A stretch of 64,000 nt of DNA from Gammaproteobacteria bacterium (lineage in GTDB: Bacteria; Pseudomonadota; Gammaproteobacteria; Pseudomonadales; Halieaceae). The position numbers and the translations under genes are program-made. How positions within the stretch are numbered: position 1 is the stretch's first letter; every line of letters begins with the position of its first letter. Positions 8,946 through 19,458 of this stretch are shown here, piece after piece. The notes beneath the pieces are model-generated. The model saw nothing but the letters and a program-made list of their open reading frames with translations. It ran no database searches and had not been told where the DNA came from. The DNA is taken from NCBI GenBank assembly GCA_024742415.1, contig JANSYN010000003.1, forward strand, positions 248,001 to 312,000. The letters are read 5' to 3'.

Positions 8946-10973
8946 TCAGTGATTGGCGATTGCGCGTCGATTCGGACGAAACTGGCGAGCTGCCTGGCGC
9001 AGACGTCGCAGACCATCCTGCCTATCCGCCGATGACAGCGCGCTGTCCGCGTAAGCCAACTCGTTGTAAAGCCGTGTGATGTTGTCAATGGTGGCGCTGC
9101 TCGCTGGCAGTGCCTGCTTCACGCGCAGCGCGTATTGGCCAGGAGTTTCGCCACTTTGGCGCTGCAGTCCCAACGCCTCCAGACGCGCACAGAACGCACG
9201 ATAGTACTTGTCATGCTCGCGGGACACCTGCATCGACCTGCCGCGCAACAGCGACCAGGCAACGGGCAGCAAGACCAGCAGCGCGGTACCGAACAGCGCA
9301 AGAATAAACATGCGCGCACTGATCTCACCGAAAAAATCGTGCAGTAACTCGATCTGGCGCTTGTTGTCGAAGCCCACTACCCAACTCTGCCAGCGATACG
9401 TCAATGCGTCATAACGCAGTCGAAACTGATTCACAAGGGGTATGCTTCGATAGCGCGCCGGCGACAGCGGTGACTCTGACAGGAAGCTGCCATCACCCTG
9501 CATAGCCTGCTCCAATCCAGCTTCGATGCGCAAGGGCGACACCGCCGCGGTGGGATCGACCCGAACCCATCCCTCGCCCTCGAGCCATACTTCTGCCCAG
9601 GCGTGCGCATCGAACTGGTGCACGATCACCGTCTTGTTCACCGGGTTGATTTCACCGCCCTGGTAACCGGCAACCACTCGTGATGGCAGGCCCGCCGCCC
9701 GCATCATGAGGACGAACGCATAGGCATAGTGCTCACAAAAGCCACGGCGACTGACAAAAACAAAATCGTCCATTGCATTGGTCGCTGCGAGAAAACCGGG
9801 GTTGAGCGTATACACAAAGGGTTGTTCGTTGAACATCGCCAGAACGCTGTCGACAAATGCACGATCCGATGCGGCTTCGCCGTGCATTGTACGCGCCAAC
9901 TGGCGCGTTCTTGGGTCATCATCGGCAGGCAGTCGCGTTTCCGCCTTGCGCCGCCAGGATGACAGTTCCACCTCGACCGGTGCCTGCGTCCAGCTGCTGG
10001 CGCTGTACATGAGCTCCGCCTCTACCGGCACCATCGAAAACAGGCGATAGTCAGGCGCATGCACAACACTGCCGCTGGAAGATTGTGCATAATGCAGGCC
10101 GTAGAGCCAGTTCTGGTGGCTGGGCTCCATGATCACCGTGTAGTTCAACGGCTCGACTCCCTGCGTGTCTACCGCAACCGGCCGGCGCTCTTCATCGGGC
10201 ACCTGGTAGTAACCGATCGCCGACCAGGTACCTTCCTTTAAACGACTCAACACCAGCCCGCGCCAATAGAGTTCCGCCTGCGGGGGGATTTCGCCCTCAA
10301 ACTTGACCCGAAAGGCCACGTCATCGGACTGACTGAGGCGGGCAACATCGCCCGGCTTCATAAAGTCACTCATGCCGGTCTTGGCTGCGCCGCTCTTGAT
10401 GGGGACCGTCCACAGCGGCCCGAAACGGGGAAACAGGAAGAACATCACCAACATCAGCGGTAGCGCCTGCGCTACCATCACACCGGCCAGCCGCAGTGGT
10501 TCCTTACTGAAACGTTGCTGGCCAGGTTGATGCAGTGCGATTAGCGCTGTCGTTATCAGGACAACGTTTACAAGAGAAAACAACGTAACCAGTATGTCCT
10601 GGCTGAACAGAAACTCGGTAAGGCAGACGAAGTATCCAAGGAAAAGCAGGACGTAAGCATCCTTGCGCCTGACCAGTTCCACCAGCTTCAGCGCAAACGC
10701 CAACAGCAGCAGCGCAACCGTCGCCTCCAGTGTGATCAGCGTCTGGTAGGTCAGCGCGATGCCGGCGAAACAGCTCGCTGTTATGGCAAACTTTACCGCC
10801 CTGCCCGGGAATGACCAGCGACCACGATACACCATGATGCGCCAGGTCACCGCCAGCAGGTAAACACCCACAACCCATAATGGCAGCCGTGTCGCGTGCG
10901 GCGCCACTACAGCAAACAGGCAAATCACAATCCACACCAGTGCATTGCGCGGAATGTGTTCCTGGATGTTCAT
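8946..10973 (-). CDS. tgpA: TgpA-type membrane transglutaminase-like protein (DUF3488, DUF4129)
   Basis: 675 residues, close to Pseudomonas TgpA. About six hydrophobic segments in the first 200 residues (DUF3488) lead to a periplasmic transglutaminase core. The core shows the catalytic triad Cys in SRRGFCEHYAYAF, His in FDAHAWAEVW and Asp in WVRVDPTAAV. A final membrane helix (MFILALFGTALLVLLPVAWS) and a cytoplasmic DUF4129-like tail follow. The substrate is unknown; the Pseudomonas homologue is an essential cell-envelope protein. Its ATG overlaps the DUF58 stop by four bases, making moxR-DUF58-tgpA a coupled unit. Confidence 0.85.
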   Translation of the reverse strand: MNIQEHIPRNALVWIVICLFAVVAPHATRLPLWVVGVYLLAVTWRIMVYRGRWSFPGRAVKFAITASCFAGIALTYQTLITLEATVALLLLAFALKLVELVRRKDAYVLLFLGYFVCLTEFLFSQDILVTLFSLVNVVLITTALIALHQPGQQRFSKEPLRLAGVMVAQALPLMLVMFFLFPRFGPLWTVPIKSGAAKTGMSDFMKPGDVARLSQSDDVAFRVKFEGEIPPQAELYWRGLVLSRLKEGTWSAIGYYQVPDEERRPVAVDTQGVEPLNYTVIMEPSHQNWLYGLHYAQSSSGSVVHAPDYRLFSMVPVEAELMYSASSWTQAPVEVELSSWRRKAETRLPADDDPRTRQLARTMHGEAASDRAFVDSVLAMFNEQPFVYTLNPGFLAATNAMDDFVFVSRRGFCEHYAYAFVLMMRAAGLPSRVVAGYQGGEINPVNKTVIVHQFDAHAWAEVWLEGEGWVRVDPTAAVSPLRIEAGLEQAMQGDGSFLSESPLSPARYRSIPLVNQFRLRYDALTYRWQSWVVGFDNKRQIELLHDFFGEISARMFILALFGTALLVLLPVAWSLLRGRSMQVSREHDKYYRAFCARLEALGLQRQSGETPGQYALRVKQALPASSATIDNITRLYNELAYADSALSSADRQDGLRRLRQAARQFRPNRRAIANH

Positions 10974-11968
10974 GCGCTTGCCGGCTCCTTTCCATACAAG
11001 GCGAGCGCGCGCAGCACAGCATCCAGGTGTTTATCGCCTGTGCCCGGTGCAATCACCAGCGCTGGTAGTTGTAAGCCGAATTCCTCCTGCTTCTTGTGAA
11101 AGTCCAGGGCCCAGAAACACAAATGTGACAAGCGCTGCTCTGTCGGCAGGCCGGCAAACTGCTCCCAGTCCAACCATGCGCTGCGCTGCGCGTACGCTGT
11201 GTGCTCTTTGCTATGCAGCCCCTGGCCCTTGGCGAGTCCTTTCCAGTGAATCTGTCGCATCGGGTCGCCCTGTCGATACTCGCGCAGGGCGTAAAAATCA
11301 TCGCTACCGGGAAGAAGCAGGGCTGCGCCATCATCGTCCTGCGAGGCGGTACCAGGCAACTCTGGCGTCGGTAGCGGACGCGGGTACACCAGGGCATGTA
11401 AATCCAGATCCAGCCAGGTCCAACAGCGCAGCAAGCCCAGAGGATAGGTAGATTCAAGCAGCAGCCTGCCAGGTTTATACCATCCTCGCTCGCCCACGGG
11501 CATGTGCAGTACTACTCTGGCGCTCTCCTGGTCCGTAAGATTAACCAGCGCGTCGCTGCTGTCCGGCCAGGCGCAATGCAGGGCATAGTGCCTGCGCTGT
11601 CGCCCCTTGCTGATGAGCAATTCAAATTCCGTACGCTGCCCGGGAAACGCCGCTGCGGCGCGCACGGCCTGTATCGTGAGGCCCGACAAATTGGCATAGG
11701 TGTGGAGCGTGGCTACAATAAAAAGCGTTGCCAGAAGAAACGTGAGGGCGTAGCTCAGGTTGTTCTGAAAGTTGATGGCCGTGAGGAGCATGACCAGCAG
11801 GCAAAACATAAAAAAGAGGCCGGCAGCACTGGGAAAAATGAAGATCCGACGCTGATTCAATGTGACCGAGCGTGAGGGTGGGATTCGGCGGTTTATCCAG
11901 CGCTGAAAGCGCTCAGCGAAACGCAACCGGTAGCGGTGCTTGCCCTGAATCAGTGACCCTGAACCCAC
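10970..11968 (-). CDS. DUF58 membrane protein
   Basis: 332 residues from a GTG start. Two adjacent hydrophobic stretches at about residues 45-95 anchor the protein. The C-terminal half carries the DUF58 signature REYRQGDPMRQIHWKGLAK, a fold related to von Willebrand factor A domains. DUF58 proteins almost always accompany MoxR ATPases and are thought to be their clients or partners. It lies 11 bp after moxR and overlaps tgpA by four bases. The biochemical role is not established. Confidence 0.88.
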   Translation of the reverse strand: MGSGSLIQGKHRYRLRFAERFQRWINRRIPPSRSVTLNQRRIFIFPSAAGLFFMFCLLVMLLTAINFQNNLSYALTFLLATLFIVATLHTYANLSGLTIQAVRAAAAFPGQRTEFELLISKGRQRRHYALHCAWPDSSDALVNLTDQESARVVLHMPVGERGWYKPGRLLLESTYPLGLLRCWTWLDLDLHALVYPRPLPTPELPGTASQDDDGAALLLPGSDDFYALREYRQGDPMRQIHWKGLAKGQGLHSKEHTAYAQRSAWLDWEQFAGLPTEQRLSHLCFWALDFHKKQEEFGLQLPALVIAPGTGDKHLDAVLRALALYGKEPASA

Positions 11969-11979
11969 CGGTGCGGGCC

Positions 11980-12981
11980 TCAGGACCCAATGACGTCTAC
12001 GTTGCGCTGTAACAACTCGACCAGCGCGGCACCATCACCGGCATACTCGCTACTGGGTACCAGTCGGTGAGCTGCCACAGACGGCAGTACAACCTGAATA
12101 TCTTCCGGCACCACATGACCGCGATTGTTCATTACGGCCCAGGTTCGCGCGCAGTTTAGCAATGCCAGCGCTCCGCGCGGCGAGAGGCCCATTTCAAACT
12201 CTGGTGACTGCCTCGTGTGGGCAACCAGTCGTTGCAGGTAATCCAGCAACGACTCGGATGTTTGTACCTGCGCGACCGCTGCCCGGAGAGTGTCCAACTG
12301 ATTGCGATCAATACGCTGGGCTGGCTGTGTGGCACGGCCGGCCGCTGAATGTTTGGCAAGAAACATCTCGCGCTCAGCGCGCGGGTGCGGATAACCCAGT
12401 TCGATGCGCATCAGGAATCTGTCCAACTGCGATTCCGGCAAAGGATAGGTACCGGATTGATGCACAGGATTTTGTGTCGCAATCACAAAGAAAGGGTCGG
12501 GTAGCGGCCGTGTTTCACCTTCAACGGTGACCTGCCCTTCCGCCATCGCCTCCAGCAAAGCACTCTGGGTGCGCGGCGTCGCCCGGTTGATTTCATCGGC
12601 CAGCAAAAGTTGCGTGAAGATCGGGCCCTCGTGAAAGTGAAAGCTCGCGTTGGCGCTGTCGAAAATCGAGACTCCCAGAACATCTGCTGGCATCAAGTCG
12701 CTGGTAAATTGCACGCGCTTCCACGCCAGACCCAGCACATCAGCCAGTGCATGAGACAGCGTGGTCTTTCCCATGCCGGGAAGATCCTCAATCAGCAAGT
12801 GGCCGCGTGCAAACAGGCAGCACAGCGCCAGCCGTATTTGCGGCTCCTTGCCCAGAAGCACTTTACTCACTTCTGCGACGGCCCTGTCCACCAATTCCTG
12901 GGTGCTGCCCACGCTTTTTGCGAGCCCGACGCTAGCTGACGGCGTTGCCGGGGCGCCTTGTCCCATGCTCATGTGATACAT
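11980..12981 (-). CDS. MoxR-family AAA+ ATPase
   Basis: 333 residues. Walker A is EDLPGMGKTTLSHAL, Walker B is LLLADEINRATPRTQSALLE, sensor 1 is FVIATQNP, and a C-terminal lid domain follows. MoxR ATPases act as chaperone-like remodelers for neighbouring von Willebrand-type proteins, here the DUF58 protein. AGGAG ends only 2 bp before the first ATG, so translation may instead begin at the fourth codon (ATG at 12972). It is first in the moxR-DUF58-tgpA operon. Confidence 0.92.
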   Translation of the reverse strand: MYHMSMGQGAPATPSASVGLAKSVGSTQELVDRAVAEVSKVLLGKEPQIRLALCCLFARGHLLIEDLPGMGKTTLSHALADVLGLAWKRVQFTSDLMPADVLGVSIFDSANASFHFHEGPIFTQLLLADEINRATPRTQSALLEAMAEGQVTVEGETRPLPDPFFVIATQNPVHQSGTYPLPESQLDRFLMRIELGYPHPRAEREMFLAKHSAAGRATQPAQRIDRNQLDTLRAAVAQVQTSESLLDYLQRLVAHTRQSPEFEMGLSPRGALALLNCARTWAVMNNRGHVVPEDIQVVLPSVAAHRLVPSSEYAGDGAALVELLQRNVDVIGS

Positions 12982-13081
12982 CGCTCCTGCAGAACGGGCA
13001 CAATCCGTTACCCACTGATGACAGTGTATATGCCATGGGAAGCCCTAAACCACTGAAAAATGGAGAAAAGCGGCAATAGTT

Positions 13082-13114
13082 CGCGGCTGCCACGGCTGTT
13101 TTTGCCGTACCGCG
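13082..13114 (-). terminator. possible hairpin downstream of metZ
   Basis: CGCGG and CACGGC (13082-13096) can pair with GCCGT(A) and CCGCG (13104-13114) as an interrupted stem about 60 bp after the metZ stop. There is no T run, so the terminator role is weakly supported. Confidence 0.25.
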
Positions 13115-13174
13115 CGGCGTTGCCGGGCCGGAATGTGAAAGCGGTGGAACGCCCATGGCAGGCCCTGGCAGTGG

Positions 13175-14377
13175 TTAGGCCAGCGCTGCAAAACCACGCA
13201 TGAGGTCTGTCTGGATATCGGCAACATCCTCAAGGCCAACCGCAATCCGGATCAGGTTATCGGTGATGCCGGCTGCGTCGCGTTGCTCTGGCGTTAATCG
13301 GCCATGCGTAGTGGTTGCAGGATGGACAATAGTTGTCTTGGCATCGCCCAGGTTTGCCGTCAAAGACAATACCTGGGTGCCGTTGATAAATCGCCACGCT
13401 TCATCGCGCCCACCTTCGACCTCAAAGGAAAGGACGCCGCCAAACGCGCGTTGCTGGCGCGCGGCAAGCGCGTGGCCGGGGTGACCTTCGAGCCCGGCAT
13501 AGTAGACGCGGCTCACCGCGGGCTGTTGTTGCAACCACTGGGCGACATGCAGGGCAGACTGGCTATGTGCATCCATACGCAGGCGCAGGGTTTCCAGCCC
13601 CTTGAGAAACACCCAGGCATTAAATGCACTCATTGTGGGGCCACAGGTGCGCAAGAATGTGACCACTTCCTGCATGTGTTCCTGACGGCCAACAACAACG
13701 CCACCCACGCAGCGCCCCTGCCCGTCCAGGTACTTGGTAGCGGAGTGGATGACAATATCGGCGCCGTGCGCTAGCGGTAACTGCAGTGCCGGCGTACAAA
13801 AACAGTTGTCGACGACCAGCAGTGCGCCTGACGCGCGCGCCAATTTCGACAGAGCGCCTATGTCGGCAACTTCACACAGGGGATTGGACGGTGTTTCCAG
13901 AAAGAGCATGGCAGTGTTGGGACGCAGCGCCGCCTCCCAGCCCGGTGTATCCAGCAACGCGACAAAAGTGGTTTCCACGCCAAATTTCGCCATGTATTTT
14001 GCGAACAGGTTGGTGGTGGTGCCAAACACATCTCGGGAACAAATAACATGATCCCCGGATTTCAGCAGGGCCATAGCGGTGCTCAGAATAGCGGCCATTC
14101 CGGAGGCGGTGCCTACCGCGGCCTCGGCACCCTCAAGTGCGGCAATACGCTGCTCAAACGTTCGCACCGTGGGATTGGTATAACGCGAATACACATTGCC
14201 CGCGGACTCACCGGAAAAACGCGCCGCGGCTTCTTCCGCGCTGGCAAATACGTAGCTCGAGGTAAGAAAGACGGGCTCTGAATGTTCGCCCTCTGCCGTG
14301 CGCAATATGCCCGCGCGCACTGCCAGGGTATCGAGGCCGGCACCGGCCAGGGGATTATCGGAGTTACTGTCTGTCAT
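13175..14377 (-). CDS. metZ: O-succinylhomoserine sulfhydrylase
   Basis: PLP enzyme of the Cys/Met metabolism family, 400 residues, making homocysteine directly from O-succinylhomoserine and sulfide. Visible are the YSRYTNPT motif, GTASGMAAI and the PLP-lysine motif HSATKYLDGQG. MetZ rather than MetB or MetC is inferred from the position directly after purF (9-bp gap), the known Pseudomonas order, and from the overall length. It is the last gene of the long minus-strand cluster. Confidence 0.92.
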   Translation of the reverse strand: MTDSNSDNPLAGAGLDTLAVRAGILRTAEGEHSEPVFLTSSYVFASAEEAAARFSGESAGNVYSRYTNPTVRTFEQRIAALEGAEAAVGTASGMAAILSTAMALLKSGDHVICSRDVFGTTTNLFAKYMAKFGVETTFVALLDTPGWEAALRPNTAMLFLETPSNPLCEVADIGALSKLARASGALLVVDNCFCTPALQLPLAHGADIVIHSATKYLDGQGRCVGGVVVGRQEHMQEVVTFLRTCGPTMSAFNAWVFLKGLETLRLRMDAHSQSALHVAQWLQQQPAVSRVYYAGLEGHPGHALAARQQRAFGGVLSFEVEGGRDEAWRFINGTQVLSLTANLGDAKTTIVHPATTTHGRLTPEQRDAAGITDNLIRIAVGLEDVADIQTDLMRGFAALA

Positions 14378-14386
14378 TGCAGTGCA

Positions 14387-15907
14387 CTATACGTCGTTAT
14401 GCAGGCCCACCAGCGCGCCTTCGGCACGCAGATTTTCCCGCTGTTTGTTCTGGGCGGCATCATTGCGCAGCAATTCTATACGATCCAGGTAGGTTTGATC
14501 GACGTCACCGGTAATATATTCTCCGTTAAATACAGAGCAGTCGAACCCATCGACATCTGGATTGCCATCGGTGGAGCAGCGAATCAGGTCATCAAGGTCC
14601 TGGTACACCAGCCAGTCAGCGCCAATGAGCTTACAGACCTCCTCCACCGAGCGGTTATGGGCAATCAACTCGGTCGCCGAGGGCATATCGATACCGTACA
14701 CGTTGGGGTAGCGCACAGGCGGCGCAGCCGAGGCAAAATACACATTCGCAGCGCCGGCTTCGCGCGCCATTTCGATAATCTGGCGACAGGTCGTGCCGCG
14801 CACGATCGAGTCATCGACCAACATCACATTCTTGCCATCAAACTCCAGCGGAACCGGGTTGAGCTTCTGTTTTACCGAACGCTTGCGATGGCTCTGGCCC
14901 GGCATAATAAACGTTCTGCCGATATAGCGATTCTTCATCAGGCCTTCGCGAAACTTGATGTTCAACTCGTAGGCCATCGACTGGGCGGCGATGCGGCTGG
15001 TATCGGGTATGGGGATAATCACGTCAATGTCCAGGTCCGGACGTTCACGCCGGATTTTTTTCGCCAGTGCAGCGCCCTGCCGCATGCGCGTCTTGTATAC
15101 CGATATACCATCCATCAGCGAATCCGGACGCGCAAAATACACATGCTCAAAAATACAGGGGTACAGCTTGGCCGCAGGCGCACACTGACGACGATGCAAC
15201 TGCCCCTGCTGATCAATAAATATAGCCTCGCCGGGCTGTACATCACCCAGCAGTGAAAAGCCCAGTACATCCAGTGCGACGCTTTCCGAGGCGATCATGT
15301 ACTCACTGCCTTTTTTGGTTTCCCGCGTGCCGATCACCAGAGGACGTATCCCGCTAGGATCACGAAATCCAAACACCCCGTAGTTCACCAGCAGGCCGAC
15401 GACCGCATAACCTCCCTCGCAGCGCCGATGCACCGCCTCTACCGCGTTGAAAATATCTTCGGGCTGCGGGCTTAGCTTGCCCAGCGTCTGCAATTCATGG
15501 GCAAAAACATTGAGCAACACTTCTGAATCGGAGTCGGTATTCAGGTGACGCAAGTCATCCTGGAACAGTTCACGTGTGAGCCTTTCTGAATTTGTCAGGT
15601 TGCCGTTATGCGCAAGCGCAATGCCATACGGAGAGTTGACGTAGAAGGGTTGAGCCAATGCCGGCCCTGAGCTCCCGGCGGTGGGGTAACGCACATGTCC
15701 AATGCCCATGCTACCCGTCAGCAACTGCATGTGGTGCTGGCGAAACACGTCGCGCACCAGCCCCTCGCTCTTGCGCTGACTGAAACGACCTCCCGCACAG
15801 GTCACTATGCCGGCCGCATCCTGCCCGCGATGCTGCAACACGGTTAGCGCATCGTAAATATCCGGGGCGACATCAGCCTTGCCTACAACTCCAACCAGAC
15901 CACACAT
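14387..15907 (-). CDS. purF: amidophosphoribosyltransferase
   Basis: First committed step of purine synthesis: PRPP plus glutamine gives phosphoribosylamine. 506 residues. It begins MCGLVGVVG, so Cys2 becomes the N-terminal nucleophile of the glutamine amidotransferase domain. The second half has the PRPP-binding loop [19 protein letters not shown] lies just upstream of the ATG. It sits between cvpA (27 bp) and metZ (9 bp), as in many gammaproteobacteria. Confidence 0.97.
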   Translation of the reverse strand: MCGLVGVVGKADVAPDIYDALTVLQHRGQDAAGIVTCAGGRFSQRKSEGLVRDVFRQHHMQLLTGSMGIGHVRYPTAGSSGPALAQPFYVNSPYGIALAHNGNLTNSERLTRELFQDDLRHLNTDSDSEVLLNVFAHELQTLGKLSPQPEDIFNAVEAVHRRCEGGYAVVGLLVNYGVFGFRDPSGIRPLVIGTRETKKGSEYMIASESVALDVLGFSLLGDVQPGEAIFIDQQGQLHRRQCAPAAKLYPCIFEHVYFARPDSLMDGISVYKTRMRQGAALAKKIRRERPDLDIDVIIPIPDTSRIAAQSMAYELNIKFREGLMKNRYIGRTFIMPGQSHRKRSVKQKLNPVPLEFDGKNVMLVDDSIVRGTTCRQIIEMAREAGAANVYFASAAPPVRYPNVYGIDMPSATELIAHNRSVEEVCKLIGADWLVYQDLDDLIRCSTDGNPDVDGFDCSVFNGEYITGDVDQTYLDRIELLRNDAAQNKQRENLRAEGALVGLHNDV

Positions 15908-15934
15908 TTTCTCGCACTCCCGTTCACACTCGTT

Positions 15935-16453
15935 TTAAGGGCTCATTCCTGGCCCGAGATCCTTACCCATCTGAGCAAACACCGTCTGCACCCACTGCAC
16001 CAGCATGTCAATATGCGGCATCAGCTGAGAGTGGTGCAGCCAGGACAAATTCTGCGGGGGCACCAGTTGACGCAACATATAAACCGCTACCAATATAATG
16101 ATGAGTCCGCGGGCCAAACCGAACACAGTTCCCAGGAGCCTGTCGAGCAAGGACAGACCGCTGACTTTGATCACCTGCCTGGCGAGGCTCGCCGCAATGC
16201 CAGACAGGATCAGCGTACCGACGAACAACAGCGCATAGGCGATCACATAGCGCCCGGTAACACTGTTGATGACCTCGGTGAACACGGCAGCCAGCGGCGC
16301 AGCATAAAGATTGGCCAGCACAAACGCTGCGACCCACCCGGCCAGTGAGATTGCCTCGCGGGTAAAGCCGCGCCACAGACTCAGGCCCACAGACAGGCAA
16401 ACCACCACTACGATGACCCAGTCGAGTGCATTGAACAGTGTCCAGTCGATCAC
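15935..16453 (-). CDS. cvpA: CvpA family membrane protein
   Basis: 172 residues with four hydrophobic segments, matching the CvpA family (colicin V production; implicated in envelope homeostasis). It starts with GTG, preceded by GGAG at a suitable distance. The family's glycine-rich membrane region (WRGFTREAISLAGWVAAFV) and the motif DRLLGTVFGLARG are visible. It is cotranscribed with purF downstream and the SPOR-domain gene upstream (26 bp). Confidence 0.93.
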   Translation of the reverse strand: MIDWTLFNALDWVIVVVVCLSVGLSLWRGFTREAISLAGWVAAFVLANLYAAPLAAVFTEVINSVTGRYVIAYALLFVGTLILSGIAASLARQVIKVSGLSLLDRLLGTVFGLARGLIIILVAVYMLRQLVPPQNLSWLHHSQLMPHIDMLVQWVQTVFAQMGKDLGPGMSP

Positions 16454-16479
16454 GGGCTAGCGCTCCGACGCCGGCATGA

Positions 16480-17145
16480 TCAGGGAACGTAGCGCCGTAT
16501 CATGGACTTCACGCCGAACTCTGCATCAATCTGTGGCTGAATCTCTTCCAGCTTTGCCTGTTCAAAACGCGGACCGATATACACACGATACAGCGTTTTG
16601 CCGTTACTGGAGACACGCTTGACGTACCCTTTGTGATTGAGCCCCAGCAGACGATCGCGTAGCGCATTGGCTTTCTCTTCACTGCTGACACTGACGACCT
16701 GAAGTATCCACGCCTCAGGCACGCCGTCGGCATCCACTCGCAACGGCTCAGGGCGCTGCGTGCGCGGCGTCACGGTTGGCGCGTCTGCGCTGGCTGCCGC
16801 TGCGCCTGACTGGGCGGCTGTCGGCGCAGCTGAAAGGCTCGTCTGCGGTTCTGCGTCGGCATCTGAACCCTGCCGTACTGTAGTGTCAGCCGCGTCATAC
16901 AGCGCGGTATCCATTGCGTCCTGCTCCTCCAATACATGATCCATATCCAGCGCGGGAGAGCCGCGCAAACCCGACAGCGTTGGCGGAGACACAGGCTGTT
17001 CACTGACCTTGGGCTGTGGAGGAATGCCCTGCAACTGGCCGACCGGCTGACGCTCAGGCTCCACGAATATGATGGGCCAGAAAATGACGCCGAGCGCAAC
17101 CAGGATCAGCGCACCCACTAAACGTTGTTTCAATACCTCGTTCAC
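16480..17145 (-). CDS. dedD: DedD-like SPOR-domain protein
   Basis: 221 residues: a short cytoplasmic N-terminus (MNEVLKQRLVGA), one membrane helix at about residues 10-28, a low-complexity Pro/Ala/Gln-rich linker, and a C-terminal SPOR domain from about residue 145 (AWILQVVSVSSEEKANALRD to the end). SPOR domains bind denuded septal peptidoglycan, so a cell-division role is likely. The start is GTG, immediately after the folC stop. The gene order folC-dedD-cvpA-purF is conserved. Confidence 0.88.
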   Translation of the reverse strand: MNEVLKQRLVGALILVALGVIFWPIIFVEPERQPVGQLQGIPPQPKVSEQPVSPPTLSGLRGSPALDMDHVLEEQDAMDTALYDAADTTVRQGSDADAEPQTSLSAAPTAAQSGAAAASADAPTVTPRTQRPEPLRVDADGVPEAWILQVVSVSSEEKANALRDRLLGLNHKGYVKRVSSNGKTLYRVYIGPRFEQAKLEEIQPQIDAEFGVKSMIRRYVP

Positions 17146-18438
17146 CTAGCTCGCCTTCTGTTTCGACAGGTCTTTGTCCAGCACATGCATGGCCGTGCCA
17201 ACGGTGGAGAAAGATCCAAATACCACGAGTGTGTCTCCCTGGGATGCGATGCTTTGCGCCCTGCGCACTGCCTGCTTCACATTCTTGCTGCTACTGACCA
17301 TCGACTGCCCGGCCTGGCGCAGTATTGCCGCAACCGTCTCGGCGCTGGCGGCGCGGGCATTGTCTGGCTGGTCGGCGATAAACCAGGCGTCAAACTGCTC
17401 CCCGGCGGCAGCGACAATCCCTGCGATATCTTTATCGGCCATGACTGAAAATATCGCTATAATCCTTTTATTACAATTAGTTAGAGAAATATATTCAACT
17501 AACTTATTAACTGCCGCGGGGTTATGAGCAACGTCCAGTATGTAATCAACGCCAGCGATCTGGCGATGCTCTCGCCGTCCGTGCAGGCTAGCTCCTGCGA
17601 CGATTTGTGGTAGACGCGCAACATTCACGGCTACATCAGTCAGTAACATGGCCTGCACCGCGGCGCAGATATTATCAGGTAGCAACGAACCCAGTTCCAG
17701 CGCTGGTAGCTCCACCGTATTACCCCTGCCATCGACGACCTGGCCATGCCACTGCGCGCCGTCTTCAACCACCCAAAAATCTTCGCCGAGAAACAGCGCC
17801 GGTTGTGCACCAACCTGCTGCACCGCTGACCGCAGCGTAGCTGGCGGCTCACGATCAGCAATAACCGCCGGGCGGCCGGTGCGCAGGATGCCGGCCTTCT
17901 CAAGGGCGATTTTCTCCCGGGTATCACCCAGCCAATCCTGGTGGTCCAGATCGATACTGGTGATTACCGCGACCGTTGCATCGACAATGTTGACTGCATC
18001 AAGCCGGCCACCAAGGCCTACCTCCAGCAGCAGAATATCGGGTTGGTGTGCGCGGAACAGCACAAGTGCAGCCAAGGTAGCGAACTCAAAATAGGTCAGG
18101 CTGATGTCGCCGCGCGCACTGTCAATACTGCTGAAAGCATCGATCAGTTCCCGGTCATTCACCGGCACACCGGCGATGCGAATGCGCTCGTTAAATTCTT
18201 GCAAATGCGGCGAGGTGTAGACGCCGCAGCGCAGACCCGCCGCGCCCGCAAGCGCCTCGAGCACAGCGATAGTAGAGCCTTTACCGTTTGTTCCGGCAAC
18301 GGTAACAACTGGGGGGGCCACAGGCAGCAGGCCCATACTGCGAGCGACCTCTGACGAGCGTTCCAGACCCAGTTCGATGTTACGTGGATGGATTGTCTCA
18401 AGTCGCTGCAGCCACTGATCGAGCGCGGATTTAGTCAT
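17146..18438 (-). CDS. folC: dihydrofolate synthase/folylpolyglutamate synthase
   Basis: Mur-ligase-type enzyme that adds glutamate to dihydropteroate and to folates. From the ATG at 18438 it is 430 residues; a strong GGAGGGAG precedes this ATG, so the 14-residue extension to 18480 is rejected. Motifs visible are the P-loop [40 protein letters not shown] and [10 protein letters not shown]. The ATG overlaps the accD stop by eight bases, and dedD follows with no gap. Confidence 0.95.
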   Translation of the reverse strand: MTKSALDQWLQRLETIHPRNIELGLERSSEVARSMGLLPVAPPVVTVAGTNGKGSTIAVLEALAGAAGLRCGVYTSPHLQEFNERIRIAGVPVNDRELIDAFSSIDSARGDISLTYFEFATLAALVLFRAHQPDILLLEVGLGGRLDAVNIVDATVAVITSIDLDHQDWLGDTREKIALEKAGILRTGRPAVIADREPPATLRSAVQQVGAQPALFLGEDFWVVEDGAQWHGQVVDGRGNTVELPALELGSLLPDNICAAVQAMLLTDVAVNVARLPQIVAGASLHGRREHRQIAGVDYILDVAHNPAAVNKLVEYISLTNCNKRIIAIFSVMADKDIAGIVAAAGEQFDAWFIADQPDNARAASAETVAAILRQAGQSMVSSSKNVKQAVRRAQSIASQGDTLVVFGSFSTVGTAMHVLDKDLSKQKAS

Positions 18439-19405
18439 CTCCCTCCGGGACCGATGCAGCCGACGTCTCACCGTCAACACCCTGTGGCTGTTCGGTTTCT
18501 TCCTCGGGAACAGGCTCTACTGCCTGCGCAGGACCGGCACCCATTTCAGGTGTGGCCATCAATTTGCCAAGTAGCCTGGCAATGGTGTCGCGCAACTTGT
18601 TGCGGTGAACGATCATATCCACGGCACCGTGCTCCAGCAGGAACTCGCTGCGCTGGAAGCCCTTGGGCAACTTCTGACGAATAGTTTGTTCGATGATATT
18701 GGGCCCGGCAAAGCCGGCACGGGCGTCGGGCTCGGCGATGTTGATATCCCCGAGCAGGGCCAGCGAAGCGGATACGCCGCCGTAGATAGGGTCAGTCATA
18801 ACCGATACATAGGGTACGCCTGCGCACTTCAGGCGCTCAATAACCGCGCTGGTCTTGGCCATTTGCATCAGTGAGATCAACGCCTCCTGCATGCGGGCAC
18901 CGCCAGAGGCCGAGAAGCACACCAGGGGGGCACGTTTTTCCAGCGCCAGGTGGGCGGCGCGCGTAAACTTCTCGCCGACCGCATAGCCCATCGAGCCGCC
19001 ATGAAATTCGAACTCGAACGCCAGGGCAACCACAGGCATGCCGTGCAGCTCGCCGCACATGGCGATTAACGCGTCTTTTTCGCCAGTCGCTTTTTGTGCG
19101 GCGTTCAGGCGGTCGCGGTAGCGTTTCTTGTCTTTGAACTTGAGGCGATCAATCGGCTCTATGTCTGCGAAAACTTCTTCGCGATTCTCTTTATCGAAGA
19201 AAATATCGAGGCGACGCCGGGCGCCGATACGCATGTGGTGATCACACTTGGGGCAGACATCACGGTTGCGTTCTACGTCGGGCAGGTATAACACCGCGTC
19301 GCACTTGACGCACTTCTTCCACAGGCCCTCAGGTACGCTACTGGACCCATCACCGCCGCCGCTTCTGCGAACACCCGATGGGAGAATTTTGTCGATCCAG
19401 CTCAT
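18431..19405 (-). CDS. accD: acetyl-CoA carboxylase carboxyltransferase subunit beta
   Basis: Beta subunit of the carboxyltransferase that makes malonyl-CoA. With the ATG at 19405 the protein begins [11 protein letters not shown], like E. coli AccD, and is 324 residues; an upstream in-frame start at 19429 adds only eight residues. The N-terminal zinc ribbon is visible as CVKC and CPKC pairs, followed by the crotonase-fold region ([20 protein letters not shown]). The last 40 residues are acidic and Pro/Glu-rich. It lies between trpA and folC. Confidence 0.95.
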   Translation of the reverse strand: MSWIDKILPSGVRRSGGGDGSSSVPEGLWKKCVKCDAVLYLPDVERNRDVCPKCDHHMRIGARRRLDIFFDKENREEVFADIEPIDRLKFKDKKRYRDRLNAAQKATGEKDALIAMCGELHGMPVVALAFEFEFHGGSMGYAVGEKFTRAAHLALEKRAPLVCFSASGGARMQEALISLMQMAKTSAVIERLKCAGVPYVSVMTDPIYGGVSASLALLGDINIAEPDARAGFAGPNIIEQTIRQKLPKGFQRSEFLLEHGAVDMIVHRNKLRDTIARLLGKLMATPEMGAGPAQAVEPVPEEETEQPQGVDGETSAASVPEGDD

Positions 19406-19458
19406 GGGCTTTTCCGCTGACTGCTTCAAAGGGCCATTATAGCCGTGCTGTACGTTGT

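Noticed and set aside
12982..13174. Small minus-strand gene upstream of moxR (frame 12932-13156)
   Set aside because: Overlaps moxR, no ribosome site, low-complexity product; treated as intergenic.
14282..15256. Long plus-strand open frame of 324 codons
   Set aside because: Antisense to purF, which is certain; a by-product of high GC.
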